The notes under the pieces: model-generated
Database searches by the model: none
Told to the model about the DNA's origin: nothing
Seen by the model: the letters and a program-made list of their open reading frames with translations, nothing else
Assembly: GCF_009828065.1 (NCBI RefSeq)
Contig: NZ_WTYK01000004.1
Span: 1 to 64,000, forward strand
From: Croceibacterium soli
Lineage (GTDB): Bacteria; Pseudomonadota; Alphaproteobacteria; Sphingomonadales; Sphingomonadaceae
Length of the DNA stretch: 64,000 nt
Direction of reading: 5' to 3'
Program-made: the position numbers and the translations under genes
Shown here: piece by piece, positions 8,255 to 19,135 of the stretch
Layout: every line of letters starts with the position of its first letter
Position numbering within the stretch: position 1 is the first letter of the stretch

Positions 8255-9114
8255 GCAGCGAGTCAATTGGGGCGCTGATCGAAGCCGAGCGGCTGCCGGA
8301 CGACTATGCCGAGGTGGTCGAGCAGTACTGGCGGCCGCTGGCGGAAGAGATCGCCCGGCGGAAGGACGGCAAGCGCCCGCTCCTCGTCGGCATCAACGGC
8401 GCGCAGGGCAGCGGCAAGTCCACGGTGTGCCGCTTCCTGGAGGTGCTGCTTGGGGAGCGAGGCCTCGTGGCCGTCACGCTCTCGCTCGACGACCTCTACC
8501 TCACCCGCGCTGAGCGCCGGGCCCTGGCGGCGAGCGTCCACCCCCTGTTCGCCACTCGTGGCGTGCCCGGCACCCACGACGTGCCGCTCGGCATGGCGGT
8601 GCTCGACCGGCTGCTGGCGGGCGAACCAGCGGATCTTCCGCGCTTCGACAAGGCCGCCGACGATCGCGACTCGGCCAGCCGCCACGTCCCGGGCCCGGTC
8701 GACGTCGTGCTGTTCGAAGGCTGGTGCATCGGAGCTGCACCGCAGCCGTCCTATGCCCTGGGCGAGCCGCTCAATGGCCTGGAGCGCGACGAAGACCCCG
8801 ACGGCACCTGGCGCCGCGAAGTCAACCGCCGCCTGGCCACCGACTACGCCGAACTGTTCGCGCGAATCGATCTGCTGATCATGCTCGAGGTGCGGGACTT
8901 CGAAGCGGTCCGCGCCAACCGGCGGCTGCAGGAAGAGAAGCTCGGCGCCGGGCCGGCGGTGATGGACCAGGCGGCCCTCGACCGCTTCCTGGCCCATTAC
9001 CAGCGCCTTACCGAGCACATGTTCGCCGAGCTGCCGGCACGGGCCGACATCCTCGTGGAGATCGGCCGCGACCAGCGACCGTTGCGGCTTTCCACGCGCG
9101 GCCAAACCTTGTAG
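8251..9114 (+). CDS. D-glycerate 3-kinase, plant/yeast Tda10-like type
   Basis: ATG overlaps the preceding stop by 4 bases. The 287-residue P-loop kinase has Walker A GINGAQGSGKST near residues 47-58, then SLDDLYLTRAERRALA, GVPGTHDVPLG and VVLFEGWCIGA. These are the blocks of the GLYK family, which phosphorylates D-glycerate to 3-phosphoglycerate in the plant photorespiratory route. It is distinct from the GarK and GckA families. With the upstream reductase it would move two- or three-carbon hydroxyacids into glycolysis. The assignment rests on motifs. Confidence 0.82.
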   Translation: MSSESIGALIEAERLPDDYAEVVEQYWRPLAEEIARRKDGKRPLLVGINGAQGSGKSTVCRFLEVLLGERGLVAVTLSLDDLYLTRAERRALAASVHPLFATRGVPGTHDVPLGMAVLDRLLAGEPADLPRFDKAADDRDSASRHVPGPVDVVLFEGWCIGAAPQPSYALGEPLNGLERDEDPDGTWRREVNRRLATDYAELFARIDLLIMLEVRDFEAVRANRRLQEEKLGAGPAVMDQAALDRFLAHYQRLTEHMFAELPARADILVEIGRDQRPLRLSTRGQTL

Positions 9115-9144
9115 ACATTGTCAAACACTTCCCGGAGGGATCGG

Positions 9145-9618
9145 ATGCCTACCAAGCTCACCATCAACGGCGAGACTCGCGAACTCGACGTGCCCGACGA
9201 CATGCCGCTGCTGTGGGCCCTGCGCGGCGAGCTAGGCATGGTCGGCACCAAGTTCGGCTGCGGCGTCGGCCTTTGCGGCGCCTGCACCGTCCATGTGGAC
9301 GGCGTGGCGACGCGCTCCTGCTCCACCCCGGTCAGTTCGCTCGCCGGCAAGCAGGTCTCGACCATCGAGAGCCTGGCCGAAAGCCCTGTCGGCCGTGCGC
9401 TGCAGCAGGCCTGGCTGGACGCGGACGTGATGCAGTGCGGCTACTGCCAGGCCGGTCAGCTGATGAACGCCACCGCCCTGCTGGCGAAGAACCCCTCGCC
9501 CGCCAGCGACGAGATCACCTCGGCAATGGCCGGCAACATCTGCCGCTGCGCCTGCTACAAGCGTATCCACGCCGCGATTGCCGAAGTCGCCGCCAACGGA
9601 GTGTCCGCCGATGCGTGA
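9145..9618 (+). CDS. (2Fe-2S) subunit of a molybdenum hydroxylase (isoquinoline 1-oxidoreductase alpha type)
   Basis: The 157-residue protein starts at ATG 9145 after GGAGG. An ORF start 27 bases earlier has no such site. Two iron-sulphur centres are encoded: the plant-ferredoxin type in KFGCGVGLCGACTVHVDG and the second in QCGYCQAGQLM with CRCACYKRI. It passes electrons from the molybdenum subunit encoded directly downstream. There is no FAD subunit gene nearby, as in IorAB-type enzymes that deliver electrons to a cytochrome. Confidence 0.88.
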   Translation: MPTKLTINGETRELDVPDDMPLLWALRGELGMVGTKFGCGVGLCGACTVHVDGVATRSCSTPVSSLAGKQVSTIESLAESPVGRALQQAWLDADVMQCGYCQAGQLMNATALLAKNPSPASDEITSAMAGNICRCACYKRIHAAIAEVAANGVSADA

Positions 9619-11821
9619 GCTGGCCCAGACCGCGCAGCTTTCGCGCCGCTCGCTGCTCAAGGCCGGCGCCCTCGCCGGCGGCGGGCTGTTCCTGTCCGTC
9701 ACCCTGCCCGGCATGGCCCAGGCGGCAACCGGCGGTGGAGCCGCGGAGCTCAACGCTTTCGTCTCGATCGCGCCTGACGGCGTGATCACCATCGTCAGCA
9801 AGAACCCGGAGATCGGCCAGGGCATCAAGACGATGCTGCCGATGCTGATCGCCGAGGAACTCGATGCCGACTGGGACCAGGTGAAGATCGTCGGATCCGA
9901 TTACCACCCGACCAAGTACGGCTTCCAGTTTGCCGGCGGCAGCATGTCGACCCCGATGAATTGGCTGCCGATGCGCCAGGCCGGCGCCGCCGCGCGGCAG
10001 ATGCTGCTCGAAGCCGCCGCGCTGGAATGGGGCGTGGCCCCGGCCGGCCTGCGCACTTCGAAGAGCACGATCACCGATCCGGCGAGCGGCCGCACGATGA
10101 CTTACGGCCAGGTCGCCTCCTCCGCCGCCAAGTCGAAGGTGCCGGACCTGGCCAAGGTTCCGCTGAAGGACGAGAAGGACTTCGTCATCATCGGCCGCGC
10201 CATCGGCGGGATCGACAGCCCGAAGATCGTGCGCGGGGAGCCGATCTTCGGCGTCGACACGCAGCTTCCGGGCATGAAGTACGCCGCGTTCGAACGCGCG
10301 CCGGTGTTCGGCGCCCGCTTGCGCTCCGCCGACCTCGAAGCGGCCAAGGCCGTGCCCGGGGTCGAAGACGTGTTCGTGATCGAAGGCGGCGACAATCCGG
10401 CGGAGCTGGTCGATGGCGTCGCCATCGTCGCCGGCAACTGGTGGATCGCAAACAAGGCGCGCGAGAAGCTCAAGATCGACTGGGACACCGGGGAGTGGGC
10501 TTCGCACAGCAGCGCCAATTACGACGCCCAGGCGAAGAAGCTGTGGGCCGAGCCGCCGAAGGACACGATCGTCGAGGAAGGTGACGTTTCCGCCGCATTC
10601 GCCGGTGCCGCCAAGGTGATCGAGGCCGAATACCACTACCCGTTCCTGGCCCACGTGCCGATGGAACCGCAGAACTGCACCGCGCTGGTAAAGGAAGACG
10701 GCTCGGTGGAGATGTGGGCGCCGACCCAGATGCCGCAGTCCGGCCACCAGGGCGTCGCCAAGATGCTGGGCGTTCCGGGGGAGAAGGTCACTGTCCACAT
10801 CACCCGCATGGGCGGCGGCTTCGGCCGGCGGCTGACCAACGACTTCATGCACCAGGCGGCGGCTATTGCCGCCCGCAAGAAGGGCACGCCGATCCAGCTC
10901 ATCTGGAGCCGTGAGGACGACCTGCGCAGCGACTTCTACCGCCCGGCCGGGTGGCACAAGTTCCGCGCGGCGATCGATGCCGAAGGCAAGCTGACCGGGC
11001 TGGAGGATCACTTCGTGACGTTCTCCACGAAAGGCGAGATCCCGATGTTCGCCCAGATGGGCCCGAAGGTCTTTCCCGCCGGCTACGTGCCGAACCTGAA
11101 GTACACGGTCTCCCAGATGGAGAGCCGCGTGCCGATGGGCGCGCTGCGCGCGCCGCAGTCGAACGCGCTGTCATACGTGTTCCAGTCGTTCCTCGACGAA
11201 GTGGCGGCGGAGCAGGGCAGCGACTTGCCGACCCTCTTGCTGTCACTCCTGCGCGGCAAGCCGGACGAGCCGATGCAGCGCGGCTTCGGCGGCGAGAGCC
11301 CCGGCTTCAGCCCGAAGCGGGCGATCGGCGTGATCGAGAAGGCGATGCAGATGGCCGACTGGTCGACGCCTGCCGCAGAGGGCCGCGCCAAGGGCTTCGG
11401 CTTCTACTTCAGCCACAACGGCTATTTCGCGGAAGTGGTCGAGGCGAGCCTGTCCCGCTCCCGCCAGCCGGTCGTCCACCACGTCTGGGCTGCGGGCGAC
11501 GTCGGCAAGCACATCATCAACCCGCACGGCGCGCTCAACCAGATCGAAGGCTCGATCATCGACGGCATCGGCCAGGCGCTCGGCCTGGCGGTGAAGATCG
11601 AAGGCGGCGCGGTGCAGCAGTCGAACTTCCACGACTATCCGCTGCCGCGCATGCCGGTGACGCCCACGATCGACGTCGAGTTCGTCAAGAGCGACAACCC
11701 GCCGACCGGCCTCGGCGAACCGGCCCTCCCGCCGGTCGTCCCGGCGCTTACCAACGCGCTCCACGCCCTCACCGGCAAGCGCGTGCGGAGCCTGCCGATC
11801 GACCGGAAGCTGTTCGCTTAG
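9611..11821 (+). CDS. Molybdopterin-binding subunit of a xanthine dehydrogenase-family enzyme (IorB type), Tat-exported
   Basis: The 736-residue catalytic subunit overlaps the small subunit gene by 8 bases. The N-terminus has a twin-arginine signal (LSRRSLLKAGALAGGG), so the folded complex should be exported to the periplasm. Cofactor motifs include EIGQGIKTMLPML, MGGGFGRR and near the C-terminus PTGLGEPALPPVVPA, which holds the catalytic Glu of the family. A duplicated aldehyde-oxidase-like core is present. The substrate may be an aldehyde or N-heterocycle and cannot be told from sequence. Confidence 0.88.
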   Translation: MRELAQTAQLSRRSLLKAGALAGGGLFLSVTLPGMAQAATGGGAAELNAFVSIAPDGVITIVSKNPEIGQGIKTMLPMLIAEELDADWDQVKIVGSDYHPTKYGFQFAGGSMSTPMNWLPMRQAGAAARQMLLEAAALEWGVAPAGLRTSKSTITDPASGRTMTYGQVASSAAKSKVPDLAKVPLKDEKDFVIIGRAIGGIDSPKIVRGEPIFGVDTQLPGMKYAAFERAPVFGARLRSADLEAAKAVPGVEDVFVIEGGDNPAELVDGVAIVAGNWWIANKAREKLKIDWDTGEWASHSSANYDAQAKKLWAEPPKDTIVEEGDVSAAFAGAAKVIEAEYHYPFLAHVPMEPQNCTALVKEDGSVEMWAPTQMPQSGHQGVAKMLGVPGEKVTVHITRMGGGFGRRLTNDFMHQAAAIAARKKGTPIQLIWSREDDLRSDFYRPAGWHKFRAAIDAEGKLTGLEDHFVTFSTKGEIPMFAQMGPKVFPAGYVPNLKYTVSQMESRVPMGALRAPQSNALSYVFQSFLDEVAAEQGSDLPTLLLSLLRGKPDEPMQRGFGGESPGFSPKRAIGVIEKAMQMADWSTPAAEGRAKGFGFYFSHNGYFAEVVEASLSRSRQPVVHHVWAAGDVGKHIINPHGALNQIEGSIIDGIGQALGLAVKIEGGAVQQSNFHDYPLPRMPVTPTIDVEFVKSDNPPTGLGEPALPPVVPALTNALHALTGKRVRSLPIDRKLFA

Positions 11822-11833
11822 GAACCAGGATGC

Positions 11834-12215
11834 CCCGTTCGTGGTGAGCTTGTCGAACCACGGACGGGAGCGCCTCTGGTCCTTCGACAAGCTCATGACG
11901 AACGGACGTTGGTTGGGGCCCTCACCCTTCCCCGTTCGTAGTGAGCCTGTCGAACCACGACTGGCCCAGCGCTCCCGTCCTTCGACTGGCTCAGGACGAA
12001 CGGACGTTGGATGGGGCCCTCACCCACCGCCGTTCGTGGTGAGCCTGTCGAACCACGACTGGCCCAGCGCTCCCGTCCTTCGACAGGCTCAGGACGAACG
12101 GGGGGTGGATGACAGGACGAACGGGGGTGGATGGGGAGCCTACCCACTCCGTTCGTGGTGAGCTTGTCGAACCACGGGCGCGCGAGCTTCGACAGGCTCA
12201 GGACGAACGGAGCTG
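11834..12215. repeat. Cluster of REP elements, TTCGTGGTGAGCCTGTCGAA family
   Basis: The 376-base gap between the molybdenum enzyme and the MocA-like gene is filled with alternating copies of two related inverted elements, GTTCGTGGTGAGCCTGTCGA and CCTTCGACAGGCTCAGGACG, at least seven in all. Spacers between them are partly duplicated too (GGACGTTGGATGGGGCCCTC). ORFs here are by-products of the repeats. The same family recurs at 17006-17168 and 34274-34347. Confidence 0.85.
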
Positions 12216-12797
12216 GGATCGGCGGAGTAGTTCGGCGACTTCCGCCAGCTCCTCTAGCCGATCGACATCGAGCAGTTCATCCGTCGCGGTTTCGGTCATC
12301 ATCACATCCGTCCGCCCGCGCAGCACCCGCGCAGCGCCGACATCACCGGAAAGCATCTGCAGCGCGGGAAACAGCACCGCCGGGAAGGCGGCAGGCACCC
12401 CGGGCTGCCTTTCGGGATAATGGACCGAAGCCGGCGTCCCCGCGAGTGCGGCGCTGGCCAGCCTCCCAAGCGTAGCCCGCGAGACCAGCGGCATGTCGGC
12501 GAGCAGGATCAGTAGCGCCTCGCTGCCGCTCTCGGCAGCCCACTTCGCCGCCAGCGCGGCAGAGGTGCCCAGCCCTTCCCCGGCACGGTCGTTCACCAGC
12601 ACCTCGCACCCGGCCACCCGTGCGAACTCCGGCACCGCATCGCCGACCACCACCGCCAGCCGCTCGTGCTCGACCTCCAGCGCAGTATCGAGCGCCCAGC
12701 GCCCCAGCGGCTTGCCGGCAAGCTCCGCGTCCAGCTTGCCGCCGCCGAAGCGGCTGGCGCTGCCGGCAGCGAGGATCGCAATCGCGAGGCCGCTCAT
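12198..12797 (-). CDS. MobA-like nucleotidyltransferase (molybdenum cofactor cytidylyltransferase type)
   Basis: The 199-residue protein starts at ATG 12797, overlapping the XdhC-like stop by 4 bases. The N-terminus [18 protein letters not shown] is the nucleotide-binding signature of the MobA/MocA group, followed by [15 protein letters not shown], the metal-binding motif, and [15 protein letters not shown]. MocA enzymes attach CMP to molybdopterin for xanthine dehydrogenase-family enzymes. Its target is probably the hydroxylase encoded at 9145-11821, which faces it. The stop lies within a REP element. Confidence 0.84.
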   Translation of the reverse strand: MSGLAIAILAAGSASRFGGGKLDAELAGKPLGRWALDTALEVEHERLAVVVGDAVPEFARVAGCEVLVNDRAGEGLGTSAALAAKWAAESGSEALLILLADMPLVSRATLGRLASAALAGTPASVHYPERQPGVPAAFPAVLFPALQMLSGDVGAARVLRGRTDVMMTETATDELLDVDRLEELAEVAELLRRSQLRSS

Positions 12798-13663
12798 CGG
12801 TGCGGGTGGAGCCCCTCGTATGCGCCGACGATCTCGGCAAGCACGGACAGCGCCAGCACCGCGGGGTCGCGCGCGCGGGGGATCAGGCCAACGGGGCTGG
12901 TGATGCGCGCCAGCTCGGCATCGGTGTGCCCCGCTGCGCTGAGCCGCCGGAGCCGCTCCTCGCGTGCCGGCGCGCCGCCTTGGGCCCCGATGTAGAACGC
13001 CGGCGTGCCGAGAGCCCAGTCGAGCAGGGCATGCTCCCACTCGTGATCGTGGAACAGCAGCAGCACCGCCGTCCAGGCATCGGCGGCCACGCCGCCCGGC
13101 GCCTGGCCCAGCGAGAGCCCCTGCCCCGGCTCGCGCCACTCGACCGGAATGCCCTGAGCCGCGGCCAAGCGGACCAGCGCCGCGCTCTCGATCCCTGCTC
13201 CCATCAGCACCAGGCGCAGCCGGGGAACGTAACGGCGTTCGCCGAGCAGCCCGGGCGCCGCATCCTCGGGCAGAGGAAGCGGCAGAGCCGCCTCGCGGCG
13301 CGCATCGAGGTCGGCGATGCAACTGGCCAGCGCTGCCCGGTCCGGCGCGGGATCGATCAGGATGTCGAGCCCCGACCCGCACGGCAGGCGGAAGTCCACC
13401 GCCGGCGATCCGCGGCCGTAGCGCAGCAGGCGCGGCCGCCCTTCCGCCATCGCGGCGAGCGACTGGCTGACCAGCTCGTCGTCGAGGCACTTGTCGGCCA
13501 TGTCGCCGGCGCGGGTCCCGTCGCGGGAGACCGCCAGTTGCGTGCCGACCCGGCGCGAGAAGCTGCCATCGATGCCGACGAGCGTGCACAGCGCCGCCTC
13601 GCCGCCGGCGGCGTGAAGCAGCGCACAGTGGTCGCCGGACGGAGGGAGGGAACGCTGACTCAT
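12794..13663 (-). CDS. XdhC/CoxI family maturation factor
   Basis: The 289-residue protein begins at ATG 13663 ([20 protein letters not shown]), after GGCGATG-poor leader sequence. It shows the XdhC N-terminal domain ([16 protein letters not shown]) and the Rossmann C-terminal domain ([33 protein letters not shown]). XdhC proteins bind and sulphurate the molybdenum cofactor and insert it into xanthine dehydrogenase-family enzymes. It is the first gene of a two-gene operon with the MocA-like gene and is divergent from hmgA. Confidence 0.84.
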   Translation of the reverse strand: MSQRSLPPSGDHCALLHAAGGEAALCTLVGIDGSFSRRVGTQLAVSRDGTRAGDMADKCLDDELVSQSLAAMAEGRPRLLRYGRGSPAVDFRLPCGSGLDILIDPAPDRAALASCIADLDARREAALPLPLPEDAAPGLLGERRYVPRLRLVLMGAGIESAALVRLAAAQGIPVEWREPGQGLSLGQAPGGVAADAWTAVLLLFHDHEWEHALLDWALGTPAFYIGAQGGAPAREERLRRLSAAGHTDAELARITSPVGLIPRARDPAVLALSVLAEIVGAYEGLHPHR

Positions 13664-13759
13664 CGCCCTCCGGCTTCGCCGATCCTCCCGCCAAATGCAA
13701 TTTCTGCGGAGTTGATTAGCAGCCCGCACCGGAATATCGAAAGCCAAGGAGATAGTTTC

Positions 13760-15046
13760 ATGACCAACTATCAGTCCGGGTTCGGCAACCATTTCGCCAG
13801 CGAGGCGGTCGCGGGCGCGCTGCCGGTCGGGCGCAACAGCCCGCAGCGGCCACCGTTCGGGCTTTATGCCGAGCAGTTCTCGACCACCGCCTTTACCGCG
13901 CCCCGGGCGGAGAACCGTCGCTCCTGGCTCTACCGCATGCGTCCCCTAGCCGAGCACGCGCCCTACGAGCCGCTCGCCGGCTTCGAGGCCCTGCGGAGCG
14001 CCCCGTTCATCGATCCCGTCAGCCCCAACCGCCTGCGCTGGGACCCGCTGCCGCTGCCGGAGCCGCCGTGCGACTGGCTGGAAGGCCTGGTAACCTACGG
14101 CGGAAACGGCGACGTCGGCACGGCGACCGGGATCGGCATCCATCTCTATTCCGCCAGCCGTTCGATGGAGCGGCGGGCGTTCCAGAACAGCGACGGCGAG
14201 CTGCTGATCGTGCCGCAGCTGGGCACGCTGCACATCGTCACGGAGCTCGGCAGACTGGAGGTGCCGCCCGGTCATATCGCACTCGTCCCGCGCGGTATGC
14301 GGTTCAGCGTCGCGCTCGATGGCCCAAGCCGCGGATACGTCTGCGAAAACTACGGCGGGCCGTTCCAGTTGCCGGACCTCGGCCCGATCGGCGCCAACGG
14401 GCTCGCCAATCCGCGCGACTTCGAAACGCCGGTGGCCTGGTTCGAGGATATCGAGGCCGAGCACGAGATAGTGCAGAAGTTCCAGGGCCGCCTCTGGCGC
14501 ACCACGATCGGCCACTCGCCGTTCGACGTCGTCGCGTGGCACGGCAACAGCGCGCCCTGCCGCTACGACCTCGCCCGCTTCAACACCATCGGCACGGTCA
14601 GCTTCGACCATCCGGACCCGTCGATCTTCACCGTGCTCACCAGCCCGAGCGAGATCCACGGCACCGCCAATTGCGATTTCGTGATCTTCCCGCCGCGCTG
14701 GATGGTGGCCGAGGAAACCTTCCGCCCACCGTGGTTCCACCGCAACGTCATGAGCGAGTTCATGGGCCTGATCCACGGCGCCTACGACGCCAAGGAAGGC
14801 GGCGGGTTTGAGCCGGGTGGCGCGTCGCTGCACAACCAGATGAACGGCCACGGCCCCGATGCCGAGACTGTCCGCCGCGCCATGGCGGCCGATCTGAAGC
14901 CGGTGAAGCTCGCAGACACGCTCGCCTTCATGTTCGAAAGCCGCTGGGTGATCCGCCCCACTGCTGCGGCAATGGAACTGCCGACCCTCCAGCCGGATTA
15001 CGACGAGTGCTGGCGCGGCTTCGAGAAGGCGAGACTCTCCGAATGA
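13760..15046 (+). CDS. hmgA: Homogentisate 1,2-dioxygenase
   Basis: The 428-residue iron enzyme opens the ring of homogentisate to maleylacetoacetate in tyrosine and phenylalanine catabolism. The N-terminus [20 protein letters not shown] is highly conserved, as are [11 protein letters not shown] and the ligand region [20 protein letters not shown]-like block with His and Glu. ATG 13760 follows AAGGAGATA. The longer upstream ORF is antisense to XdhC and is rejected. It is the first gene of hmgA-fahA-maiA. Confidence 0.96.
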   Translation: MTNYQSGFGNHFASEAVAGALPVGRNSPQRPPFGLYAEQFSTTAFTAPRAENRRSWLYRMRPLAEHAPYEPLAGFEALRSAPFIDPVSPNRLRWDPLPLPEPPCDWLEGLVTYGGNGDVGTATGIGIHLYSASRSMERRAFQNSDGELLIVPQLGTLHIVTELGRLEVPPGHIALVPRGMRFSVALDGPSRGYVCENYGGPFQLPDLGPIGANGLANPRDFETPVAWFEDIEAEHEIVQKFQGRLWRTTIGHSPFDVVAWHGNSAPCRYDLARFNTIGTVSFDHPDPSIFTVLTSPSEIHGTANCDFVIFPPRWMVAEETFRPPWFHRNVMSEFMGLIHGAYDAKEGGGFEPGGASLHNQMNGHGPDAETVRRAMAADLKPVKLADTLAFMFESRWVIRPTAAAMELPTLQPDYDECWRGFEKARLSE

Positions 15047-16335
15047 CCCAAACGAACGAGACCCACGATCCCGCGGCCGCGAGTTGGGTGGACGGCGCCG
15101 ACGAACACGCCGAATTCCCGCCGCAGAACCTGCCGCTGGGCATCTTCTCGCCGCCCGACGGGGGCAAGCGCGGAGGGGTGGCGATCGGGAACTATGTGCT
15201 CGACCTCGCCGGCGTGGCCCTGCTGCTCGACGGCGACGCCTCCGACGCCGCACGGCTGGCCACCAGCGAAACGCTCAATGCGCTGTTCGCAGGGGGCAAT
15301 GCCGCGGCAGACGCCCTGCGCCGGGGCGTATTCCGGCTGATCACCGACGAGAGCCGGCGAGACATGGTCCTGCCCGCACTCATACGCATGCAGGACGTCA
15401 CGCTGCACCTGCCATTCGCGGTCGGAGACTACACCGATTTCTACACCGGCATCCATCACGCGACGAACGTCGGCAAGCAGTTCCGCCCGGACAACCCGCT
15501 GCTGCCGAACTACAAGCACGTGCCGATCGGTTACCACGGCCGCGCCAGCTCGATCAGGCCGAGCGGCGGCGACGTTCGAAGGCCGCAGGGCCAGCGCAAG
15601 GGGGCGGAAGGCGAAGGCCCGGTGTTCGGCCCCTCCCAGCGGCTCGACTACGAGCTGGAGATGGGTATCTGGACCAGCGGCTCGAACGAGCTCGGCAGCG
15701 ACATCGGGATCGCCCAGGCCGCGGAGCACATCGCCGGGCTTTGCATCCTCAACGACTGGTCGGCGCGCGACCTGCAGGCCTGGGAATACCAGCCGCTGGG
15801 TCCGTTCCTGTCCAAGAACTTCCATTCCACCGTCTCGCCTTGGGTGGTGACCAGCGCCGCGCTTGCGCCGTTCCGCGTGGCCCAGCCACCGCGCCCGGAA
15901 GGCGACCCGGCGCCGCTGCCTTACCTGCTGGATGAGCAGGATCAGGCCGCAGGTGCCTATGCCATCGAGATGGAAGTGCACCTGCTCACCGCGAAAATGC
16001 GCGATGCCGGGCTGCCGCCGGAGCGGCTCAGCAGGGGTCCGATGACCGCGATGTACTGGACCGCCGCCCAGCTCGTCGCCCACCACACAGTCAACGGCTG
16101 CAACCTCCAGCCGGGCGACCTGCTCGGCACCGGCACGCTCTCGAGCGAGAGCCGCGACACGTTCGGCAGCCTCCTGGAGCTGAGCGAAGGCGGCAAGAAC
16201 CCGATAACTCTGGCGAACGGCGAAACGCGCAGCTTCCTGGAAGACGGGGACGAAGTGATCATGACCGCCCATGCGGTGCGTGAAGGCTTCCGCACCATCG
16301 GCTTCGGCGAATGCCGGGCAAGGATCGCCGGATGA
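15043..16335 (+). CDS. fahA: Fumarylacetoacetase
   Basis: The 430-residue hydrolase splits fumarylacetoacetate into fumarate and acetoacetate, the last step of the homogentisate pathway. Recognisable blocks are [20 protein letters not shown] (metal and catalytic His), [24 protein letters not shown] and [21 protein letters not shown] overlaps the hmgA stop by 4 bases, showing coupling. Length matches the eukaryote-like family rather than the short bacterial FAH-fold hydrolases. Confidence 0.96.
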   Translation: MTQTNETHDPAAASWVDGADEHAEFPPQNLPLGIFSPPDGGKRGGVAIGNYVLDLAGVALLLDGDASDAARLATSETLNALFAGGNAAADALRRGVFRLITDESRRDMVLPALIRMQDVTLHLPFAVGDYTDFYTGIHHATNVGKQFRPDNPLLPNYKHVPIGYHGRASSIRPSGGDVRRPQGQRKGAEGEGPVFGPSQRLDYELEMGIWTSGSNELGSDIGIAQAAEHIAGLCILNDWSARDLQAWEYQPLGPFLSKNFHSTVSPWVVTSAALAPFRVAQPPRPEGDPAPLPYLLDEQDQAAGAYAIEMEVHLLTAKMRDAGLPPERLSRGPMTAMYWTAAQLVAHHTVNGCNLQPGDLLGTGTLSSESRDTFGSLLELSEGGKNPITLANGETRSFLEDGDEVIMTAHAVREGFRTIGFGECRARIAG

Positions 16336-16982
16336 GCGGGAAGCTGGTCCTCCACGGCTACTGGCGCTCCGGCACCAGCTATCGCACGCGCATCGCGCTG
16401 AACATCAAGAACGTCGCTTACGAGCAGGCGCTGGTCGACTTGCGCGCCGGGGATCAGAAGTCGGAGGCGTTCACGGCCCTCAACCCGCAAGGTCTCGTGC
16501 CGGCGCTGGAGACCGAATACGGCGTCCTCACCCAGTCGTCGGCAATCCTCGAGTGGCTGGAAGAGCAATATCCCGAGCCGGCCCTGCTGCCCGGCACTGC
16601 CGCCGCACGGGCAATCGTCCGCGCCATGGCGATGACGGTCGCCTGCGACATCCATCCGCTGAACAACCTGCGCGTGCTCAAGCACCTCAAGGGCCCGCTC
16701 GGCCAGGAACAGCCGGCGATCGACGCCTGGACCGCCCACTGGATCGCCGAGGGTTTTGCAGCGCTGGAACAGACGATCGCCCGCCACGGCGGCCGCTTCG
16801 CCTTCGGCGACACGCTCACGCTCGCCGACTGCCATCTGGTACCGCAGTACTATTCCGCCCAGCGATTCGGGGCCGATTGCACGCCTTACCCGCGGCTCGT
16901 GGCGGCGGCGAAGAATGCGATGGCAGTCGAGGCGGTAGCCGCCGCCCATCCGGACAGGCAGCCGGGAGCAGACTCGCTTTAG
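16332..16982 (+). CDS. maiA: Maleylacetoacetate isomerase (zeta-class GST)
   Basis: The 216-residue enzyme isomerises maleylacetoacetate to fumarylacetoacetate with glutathione. The zeta-class active-site motif appears as SGTSYRTRIALNIK, followed by NPQGLVPALE and the C-terminal helical domain with LADCHLVPQYYSAQRF. ATG overlaps the fahA stop by 4 bases. In catalytic order it works between the two upstream genes. A REP cluster follows. Confidence 0.94.
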   Translation: MSGKLVLHGYWRSGTSYRTRIALNIKNVAYEQALVDLRAGDQKSEAFTALNPQGLVPALETEYGVLTQSSAILEWLEEQYPEPALLPGTAAARAIVRAMAMTVACDIHPLNNLRVLKHLKGPLGQEQPAIDAWTAHWIAEGFAALEQTIARHGGRFAFGDTLTLADCHLVPQYYSAQRFGADCTPYPRLVAAAKNAMAVEAVAAAHPDRQPGADSL

Positions 16983-17005
16983 ACCTGGCTGGTGCGTGGT
17001 GCCAC

Positions 17006-17168
17006 CCGTCCTTCAGCAAGCTCAGGACGAACGGATGTTGGGGAAGGACAATCACCCACTCCCGTTCGAACGTTGGTGGAGTACGCCCCCGCCCTGTCCG
17101 TTCGTGGTGAGCCTGTCGAACCACGACTGGCGCGCCCTCTCCTTCTTCAACGAACTCAGGACGAACAG
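17006..17168. repeat. REP cluster between maiA and gcdH
   Basis: Three elements of the GTTCGTGGTGAGCCTGTCGA / CTTCAGCAAGCTCAGGACGA family lie at 17006-17034, 17099-17130 and 17139-17168 between the convergent maiA and gcdH genes. No gene or canonical terminator is seen. Confidence 0.75.
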
Positions 17169-17177
17169 ACGGCTAGT

Positions 17178-18353
<1,176 letters not shown>

Positions 18354-18412
18354 AGCGTCCTTCGAGTTGCTCGGCGGCACTCAGAACACAAGCCGCGCCC
18401 GTGCGCCACCCC

Positions 18413-19135
18413 CTAGCTGTCGTCGGCTATCGCCGCCCGCACCTTTTCCAGAGCGGAAGCCTTCAACTGATGCACCCGCGGCACGCTGACGCCGAGTACG
18501 GCGGCGATCTCCGCCAGGTTGAGCTCCTCGACGAAATAGAGCTGGATCACGAGCCGGTGCCGCTCCGGCAGGGAGCCGATCGCGGCGATCAGCTGCTCGC
18601 GATCCTCCTGCTGCAGCAGCAGGTTCTCGGCATCGGGCTCGTCCGCGGCAAAAGCACTGTCGCTTTCAGAGTAGCATTCCTCGATCGAGCTGAGCCGCGT
18701 CTCCGCAAGCCCGCTGCGCAAGCGGTGCAGTTCGTCCACGTCCATGCCCAGCGCCTGGGCCAACTCGGCAGCCGAAGGCTCGCGGCCGAGCATCGCGGCG
18801 AGGCGCGCCTGCTGCTGCTCGATCCGCTTGCGCTTCGCCCGTGCGCCGCGCGGATCGGGCGAGCTGCTGCGCAGCATGTCGACCATCGCCCCGCGCACGC
18901 GCAACTTGGCGTAGGCGGCGAAACCGTCCTCGCTCGGCCCGTCGTGTTTCTGGGCGCACTCGGTCAGCGCGACGAGGCCGGCCTGCACGAGATCGTCGAC
19001 CTCCACCGTCGGCCCGCCGCTGCCCGAAAGGTGCCAGGCCAGCTTGCGGACCATCGGTAGGAACCGGTTGACCCGGTCGCCGACGGCGCCGCGATAGGCC
19101 TTTGTCGCGGAAAAATGGGAATGATCCTGAATCAT
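18413..19135 (-). CDS. fliA: RNA polymerase sigma-28 factor FliA
   Basis: The 240-residue sigma factor directs transcription of late flagellar genes. Region 2 includes FLPMVRKLAWHLSG, VDDLVQAGLVALTEC and FAAYAKLRVRGAMVDMLR. Region 4 includes LPERHRLVIQLYFVEELNLA with the helix-turn-helix LAEIAAVLGVSVPRVHQLKA. Its start overlaps the flhA stop by 4 bases. It is the last gene of an operon with a sigma-54-type promoter at 22124-22139, which makes sigma-28 subordinate to the activator at 36088. Confidence 0.93.
   Translation of the reverse strand: MIQDHSHFSATKAYRGAVGDRVNRFLPMVRKLAWHLSGSGGPTVEVDDLVQAGLVALTECAQKHDGPSEDGFAAYAKLRVRGAMVDMLRSSSPDPRGARAKRKRIEQQQARLAAMLGREPSAAELAQALGMDVDELHRLRSGLAETRLSSIEECYSESDSAFAADEPDAENLLLQQEDREQLIAAIGSLPERHRLVIQLYFVEELNLAEIAAVLGVSVPRVHQLKASALEKVRAAIADDS

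Noticed and set aside
12620-13759. Upstream extension of the hmgA ORF
   Set aside because: It is antisense to the XdhC-like gene, and HmgA homologues begin at [10 protein letters not shown].
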